Positions 60,088 through 64,000 of a stretch of DNA of 64,000 nucleotides are shown one piece after another (the first letter of the stretch is position 1; every line of letters starts with the position of its first letter). Below the pieces are notes generated by a model. It was not told the DNA's origin. It made no database searches and worked only from the letters and a program-made list of their open reading frames with translations. The position numbers and the translations under genes were made by a program. This DNA comes from an uncultured Oscillospiraceae bacterium (GTDB lineage: Bacteria > Bacillota > Clostridia > Oscillospirales > Acutalibacteraceae). The stretch spans positions 54,616 through 118,615 of the forward strand of contig UQAZ01000003.1 in the NCBI GenBank assembly GCA_900539165.1. The letters run 5' to 3'.

Positions 60088-60783
60088 ATGGCTAACAAAA
60101 TTCTTGTTGTAGACGATGACCTTAACATTTGCGAGCTTTTGAAGCTTTACCTTGAAAACGACGGTTATGTGGTATATACCGCCAATGACGGAAAGCAAGC
60201 TGTTGATGTGTTTAAGAATAAAACACCCGACCTTGTTCTTCTTGACATTATGCTTCCTAAAATGGACGGCTGGCAGGTATGCCGTGAAATCAGAAAGACA
60301 TCGAGCGTGCCTATTATTATGCTTACCGCTAAGGGCGAGACTTTTGATAAGGTGCTTGGTCTTGAGCTTGGCGCAGACGACTATGTTGTAAAGCCGTTTG
60401 ACACAAAAGAGGTTATGGCAAGGGTTAAGGCTGTGCTTCGCAGAACAAAGGGAGAAACTGACGGTGCAGAGGATAAGAAAAAGACTGTAATCTATGATAA
60501 TCTTGAGATTAATATTCAAAATTACGAGATGAAGGTTAAGGGTGTTCCTGTTGATACTCCTCCTAAAGAACTTGAACTTATCTATCATTTTGCTTCTAAT
60601 CCTAATAGGGTTTACACCCGTGACCAGCTTCTTGATGAGGTTTGGGGCTTTGATTATTACGGTGACAGCAGAACAGTAGACGTTCATGTTAAAAGACTTC
60701 GTGAAAAGCTTGAGGGCGTTTCTGATAAATGGTGCCTTAAAACCGTTTGGGGTGTAGGCTATAAGTTTGAAACGAAGGATTAA
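60088..60783 (+). CDS. OmpR/PhoB-family response regulator
   Basis: The start at ATG 60088 follows AAAGGAAA, giving 231 residues. The receiver domain (1-120) has the acidic pair D10/D11, phosphoacceptor D53 (LLDIMLP) and K105 in the KPF turn. The C-terminal trans_reg_C winged helix (about 135-230) includes YTRDQLLDEVWGFDYYGDSRTVDVHVKRLREKL. It pairs with the histidine kinase 3 bases downstream and with the HtrA protease, the arrangement of CssR of secretion stress. Confidence 0.94.
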   Translation: MANKILVVDDDLNICELLKLYLENDGYVVYTANDGKQAVDVFKNKTPDLVLLDIMLPKMDGWQVCREIRKTSSVPIIMLTAKGETFDKVLGLELGADDYVVKPFDTKEVMARVKAVLRRTKGETDGAEDKKKTVIYDNLEINIQNYEMKVKGVPVDTPPKELELIYHFASNPNRVYTRDQLLDEVWGFDYYGDSRTVDVHVKRLREKLEGVSDKWCLKTVWGVGYKFETKD

Positions 60784-60786
60784 TTT

Positions 60787-62295
60787 ATGATAGGTGCTGT
60801 AAAAAGAGGAAAAAGGCAGAATATTTTTACAAAGTATTTTGTCTTGTTTATAACTATCTATTTAATATCTTTTATGGTTTTGGGAACGGCATTGGTTGCT
60901 ATCGTAAACGGCTATTCCCTAAAGGACAAGACAGCATTGCTTAGGGAAAACACCGAATCCATTGCCGATTATATATCGCAAAATATGATAGTCAACGATA
61001 TGAACAGCTTGTATTCATTCGATAAGGAAACTATCTGCGAAAATCTTAATATGGTATCTAATTGTATTGATTCCGATATTTTTGTATGCGATTCCGGCGG
61101 AACGGTGATAATGTGTAAGGACCAAATAGGTATTAGTGCTATGCGTTCCGGCTCTCTTGTGTGTGAAAATCACAAGGCTCTTTCGGTTGGCGATAAGCAA
61201 ATCCAAAGGGTTTATGAGGGTTCGTCGGCGTCGGTAAGCAGGGCGGTTATCAACGGAGAAAAGTATTATATCGTAGGCTCTCCGATTGTTTCAAGTTATT
61301 CTAATAAAAATTTGCAGGATAACGGGCAAATCATAGGCTCTGTTTTTGCCATTACACCGGCGGGTACAACACAGGTTGTTACACTTATTTTCAGAGCGTT
61401 TTTGATAATTACATTTATATGCTTGGTTATTTCGGGCATATTTATTTGGAAGCTCACTAAGCGAATGGTAACACCGCTTCAGCAAATGAGCCTTGCGGCT
61501 AAAAAATTCGCTGTCGGTGATTTCTCATACAGGGTTAATATTAAGACTAATGACGAGCTTGCGGACTTGGGCTATGCGTTTAACGAAATGGCAGATGCAC
61601 TTGATAAGCTTGAAAGCTCAAGAAGAAGCTTTGTCGCAAATGTTTCGCACGAGCTTAAAACCCCGATGACATCCATTGCCGGCTTTATCGACGGAATACT
61701 TGACGGCACGATTCGTAAGGAAAAGGAAGCGTATTATTTGAAAATCGTTTCTGACGAGGTTCGACGACTTTCTCGACTTGTTGTTGCTATGCTTAATATG
61801 AGCAAGATTGAATCGGGTGACTTTGAAATGAAGCCTAAGCCGTATAATATTTCTGACCAAATTATTCATATTCTCTTGACCTTTGAGCAAAAGATTGATA
61901 AGAAAAATATCGAAATCAGAGGCCTTGATAATGTTCAGCCGCATTATGTTTTTGCCGACCCGGATATGATTTATCAGGTTGTATATAATTTATTTGACAA
62001 TGCGGTTAAGTTTACTAATGATAACGGATATATTGATATTAGCATATCCGACATCGGCGACAGCATTCAATGCTCTATAAAGAACAGCGGCGAGGGAATC
62101 GACTCCACAGAGCTGTCCAGAATTTTTGAAAGATTTTATAAAGTTGATAAGTCTCGCTCGTTGGACGCAAAGGGTGCTGGCTTGGGACTCTATATAGTTA
62201 AAACTATGGTAGAAATGCACAGCGGAAGAATTTTTGCCCGCTCCGACAGCAAGACCGAGGCGGAGTTTGTGTTTACGCTGCCTAAACAAAAGTAA
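60787..62295 (+). CDS. Membrane sensor histidine kinase
   Basis: 502 residues. Two membrane helices (about 15-38 and 197-222) enclose an extracellular sensor of about 155 residues without a recognised PAS signature. HAMP follows (about 222-275, with KRMVTPLQQMSLAAKKFAVGDFSYRV). HisKA has phospho-H288 in FVANVSHELKTPM. The HATPase domain has DNAVKFTN (N box), GEGIDSTELSRIFERFYK and GAGLGLYIVKTMVEMHSG. The following htrA suggests sensing of misfolded or secreted protein. Confidence 0.94.
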   Translation: MIGAVKRGKRQNIFTKYFVLFITIYLISFMVLGTALVAIVNGYSLKDKTALLRENTESIADYISQNMIVNDMNSLYSFDKETICENLNMVSNCIDSDIFVCDSGGTVIMCKDQIGISAMRSGSLVCENHKALSVGDKQIQRVYEGSSASVSRAVINGEKYYIVGSPIVSSYSNKNLQDNGQIIGSVFAITPAGTTQVVTLIFRAFLIITFICLVISGIFIWKLTKRMVTPLQQMSLAAKKFAVGDFSYRVNIKTNDELADLGYAFNEMADALDKLESSRRSFVANVSHELKTPMTSIAGFIDGILDGTIRKEKEAYYLKIVSDEVRRLSRLVVAMLNMSKIESGDFEMKPKPYNISDQIIHILLTFEQKIDKKNIEIRGLDNVQPHYVFADPDMIYQVVYNLFDNAVKFTNDNGYIDISISDIGDSIQCSIKNSGEGIDSTELSRIFERFYKVDKSRSLDAKGAGLGLYIVKTMVEMHSGRIFARSDSKTEAEFVFTLPKQK

Positions 62296-62328
62296 TGAGG
62301 CTCAGCCTCAAAAAAGGAGATAATTGTA

Positions 62329-63837
62329 ATGGACGATTATAACAAGCAAAACTCAACTCCTGACGGTAATAATTCCGAGCAGCAGGGAGCGACATTCAAT
62401 CAATCGGGAGAATATCGCTATGTCCCTCCGAAAAAGCCTGCCGAACAGCAGACTCCTCCGGCTCAGAATTATTATTACAGACCGACAGGCGCATCAGAAT
62501 ATCAAAACAAGGTAAACCAATCTGCAAATCAGTCGACCGATTATGCAAGACAGTCTCATCAGTATTATGTTCCTAATCAGGGAGCAGGCGTAAATTATGT
62601 AAACGGTAAGCCTGTTAAGCAGAAGAAGCCGATGAAAACTTCTGTTAAGATTATCATTGCGATTGTTGCAATCTGCGCGGTTTTTGCAATCGGCACGATT
62701 ATCCTTTCGGCGGCGGGAGTGATTACAAATCACGAGTCGGAAAGTAACGATATAACATCATCTCAGGGTGACGCTTCTGCAAGTATAAGTGACAGCTCAG
62801 AGACTGATATGAAGGACAAAAACGGTAATCTTACCGTTGCGGGTGTTGCGAGTGAAAATATGGATTCTTGCGTGCTTGTTTCGGTTTATACCGAACAGAG
62901 TGCATATAACTATTTTTACGGCCACGGTAACAACTCCTCATCCTCTGACCCGACCCTTTCGGGCGAAGGCTCAGGCGTCATTATGAGCGAATCGGACGGC
63001 TATACCTATATTATGACTTGCGCCCATGTTATTTCGGGCGGCTCAACATTTAAGGTAACAACCAATGATGATAAGGAATATGAGGCTACTATGGTTGGCG
63101 TTGACAGCCAAACCGATATAGGCGTGCTTAAAATTAAGGCAACGGGATTAAAGGTTGCAAAATTTGCAAACAGCGAAAAAATCTCGGTTGGCGAGCAATG
63201 CGTGGCTATCGGATGTCCGGGCGGAAGTAAGTTTATGAACAGCGTTGCAACAGGTATTGTTTCTGCTCTTGACCGTCCTGTATCGTCATCAATCGGATAT
63301 AATAACGAGTGTATCCAAACTGATACTGCTATTAATCCGGGCAACTCGGGCGGTGCATTGTTTAATATGCAGGGTCAGGTAATCGGCATTAACTCCTCAA
63401 AGATTGCTTCTACCGAGTATGAGGGTATGGGCTTTGCTATTCCGAGTAATACGGCGGTTAATACGGCAAACAGCCTTATCAAAAACGGCTATGTTGCAGG
63501 CAGAGCAAAGCTCGGCTTGACATATGTACCTATTTCAAAGGTTACTAATGCACAGTCTGTAATTTCGGCTCTTGCAGAAAAAGGCTATAAGGGCGCAGAG
63601 GGCGCAATGGTTATAAACGAAATCAGCTCCGATTCCGATTTGGCAAACAAGGATGTTAAAAAGTACGATGTAATTGTTGCCGTAAACGGTGATGTGCTTA
63701 CTTCTACCGATATTATGACCTCGGTACTCAGCAAATCGTCACCCGGTGATACCGTAAAACTTACTATTGCCAGAATAGAAAACAACAGCATTAAAACCTT
63801 TGAGGTTGATTGCAAGCTTATAGAAAGTAAAGAATAA
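62329..63837 (+). CDS. HtrA-like membrane-anchored serine protease
   Basis: 502 residues. A long cytoplasmic N-terminal tail rich in Gln, Asn, Tyr and Pro (1-100) precedes one membrane helix (about 104-128). The trypsin-like domain outside the membrane has catalytic H233 (MTCAHVISGG), D263 (QTDIGVLKI) and S340 (NPGNSGGALFN), all intact. One C-terminal PDZ domain follows (about 400-500). It is the HtrA/HtrB type that degrades or refolds secreted proteins. AAAGGAG precedes the ATG, 33 bases after the kinase gene. A strong terminator follows. Confidence 0.93.
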   Translation: MDDYNKQNSTPDGNNSEQQGATFNQSGEYRYVPPKKPAEQQTPPAQNYYYRPTGASEYQNKVNQSANQSTDYARQSHQYYVPNQGAGVNYVNGKPVKQKKPMKTSVKIIIAIVAICAVFAIGTIILSAAGVITNHESESNDITSSQGDASASISDSSETDMKDKNGNLTVAGVASENMDSCVLVSVYTEQSAYNYFYGHGNNSSSSDPTLSGEGSGVIMSESDGYTYIMTCAHVISGGSTFKVTTNDDKEYEATMVGVDSQTDIGVLKIKATGLKVAKFANSEKISVGEQCVAIGCPGGSKFMNSVATGIVSALDRPVSSSIGYNNECIQTDTAINPGNSGGALFNMQGQVIGINSSKIASTEYEGMGFAIPSNTAVNTANSLIKNGYVAGRAKLGLTYVPISKVTNAQSVISALAEKGYKGAEGAMVINEISSDSDLANKDVKKYDVIVAVNGDVLTSTDIMTSVLSKSSPGDTVKLTIARIENNSIKTFEVDCKLIESKE

Positions 63838-63840
63838 TAA

Positions 63841-63878
63841 AAAGCAAAGCGACAGAATATCTGTTGCTTTGCTTTTTT
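63841..63878 (+). terminator. htrA terminator
   Basis: AAAGCAAAGC-ACAG / CTGT-GCTTTGCTTT hairpin followed by T-run. Confidence 0.9.
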
Positions 63879-63927
63879 GATTAATCAGCGGTGATATAAC
63901 AACCGTTGATTTATTTTATAAAACAAA

Positions 63928-63956
63928 AAAGCAACCGTCATTTGACGATTGCTTTT
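63928..63956 (-). terminator. Terminator of the tRNA at the window end
   Basis: Minus-strand AAAAGCAATCGTC / GACGGTTGCTTT stem followed by TTTG, three bases past the tRNA CCA end. Confidence 0.8.
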
Positions 63957-63959
63957 ACT

Positions 63960-64000
63960 TGGTGGGAACAACAGGGCTCGAACCTGTGACCCTCTGCTTG
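63960..64000 (-). tRNA. tRNA, probably tRNA-Val, 3' part only
   Basis: The minus strand shows the 3' half of a tRNA: anticodon-loop end CAA, stem GCAGA, variable GGGTC, T-arm ACAGG-TTCGAGC-CCTGT, acceptor TGTTCCC, discriminator A and encoded CCA. The third anticodon base is C, so the codon starts with G. The A37-A38 loop and the absence of the G3-U70 pair argue for Val over Ala. The rest lies outside the window. Confidence 0.7.

Noticed and set aside
62296..62310. TGAGG-CTCAG-CCTCA palindrome after the kinase gene as a terminator
   Set aside because: The stem is only 5-6 bp with almost no loop and is followed by A residues, so it should not terminate transcription.

Overview
The window looks like chromosome from a Gram-positive, endospore-lineage anaerobe of class Clostridia, most likely the Oscillospiraceae/Ruminococcaceae group. 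The evidence is a pyruvate:ferredoxin oxidoreductase, a membrane pyrophosphatase, pro-sigma-K, a Bacillus-type Fe-S PurF, strong GGAGG ribosome sites with TTGACA/TATAAT promoters, a dockerin-like secreted protein, and an intergenic repeat of a kind I associate with gut Clostridia. No phage, plasmid, insertion sequence, CRISPR array or rRNA is visible. This is mostly a core-genome stretch, and its novelty lies in gene fusions and splits, leader RNAs and a few small unknown genes.

Region by region. 1-2.4 kb: lepA end, hemW, gap. 2.5-10.8 kb (minus strand): a nitrogen block of glnA, an ammonium transporter fused to a P-II domain, a glutamate synthase split into three polypeptides, and purF. 11.1 kb: tRNA-Pro. 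11.6-17.5 kb: nifJ (pyruvate oxidation) and hppA (PPi-driven ion pump). 17.5-21.7 kb: a Pho-box-preceded pstS-pstC-pstA-pstB-phoU phosphate operon. 21.8-24.3 kb: a sortase-like protein lacking catalytic residues, a membrane protein and an acyltransferase. 24.3-25.7 kb: bioY and sigK, joined by a hairpin that is both terminator and cover for the sigK ribosome site. 25.7-26.0 kb: intergenic repeats. 26.1-27.6 kb: an HPr-kinase-like protein coupled to a DUF4430 lipoprotein.

27.7-45.6 kb is a long plus-strand housekeeping run: a TrmH-family rRNA methyltransferase, dprA, topA, trmFO, plsX, rnc, a radical SAM gene, smc, ftsY, an XTP/dITP pyrophosphatase gene, a yhbY-like gene, nadD, yqeK, rsfS and leuS. 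It is followed by an SmtB/CadC-type metal sensor and a leucine-rich-repeat surface protein. 48.0-52.2 kb is a purine operon (purE, purM, purN, a PurO-type IMP cyclohydrolase, purD), which connects metabolically to purF at 2.6-4.0 kb. 52.3-55.3 kb holds a MacA/MacB-like export pair with no ATPase beside it. 55.4-56.6 kb holds an Ig-like membrane-anchored protein behind a long structured leader ending in an intrinsic terminator. 56.7-58.6 kb has ilvC and a FadR-type regulator that share a 12-bp upstream motif. 58.7-63.9 kb has a DUF815 ATPase and a response regulator-histidine kinase-HtrA operon. The window ends inside a tRNA, probably tRNA-Val.

All calls rest on reading the sequence and family knowledge. 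No searches or folding programs were run. The best candidates for something undescribed are the attenuated leader at 56426-56607, the HprK-like/DUF4430 pair, the active-site-depleted sortase-like protein, and the sigK translation/termination switch.
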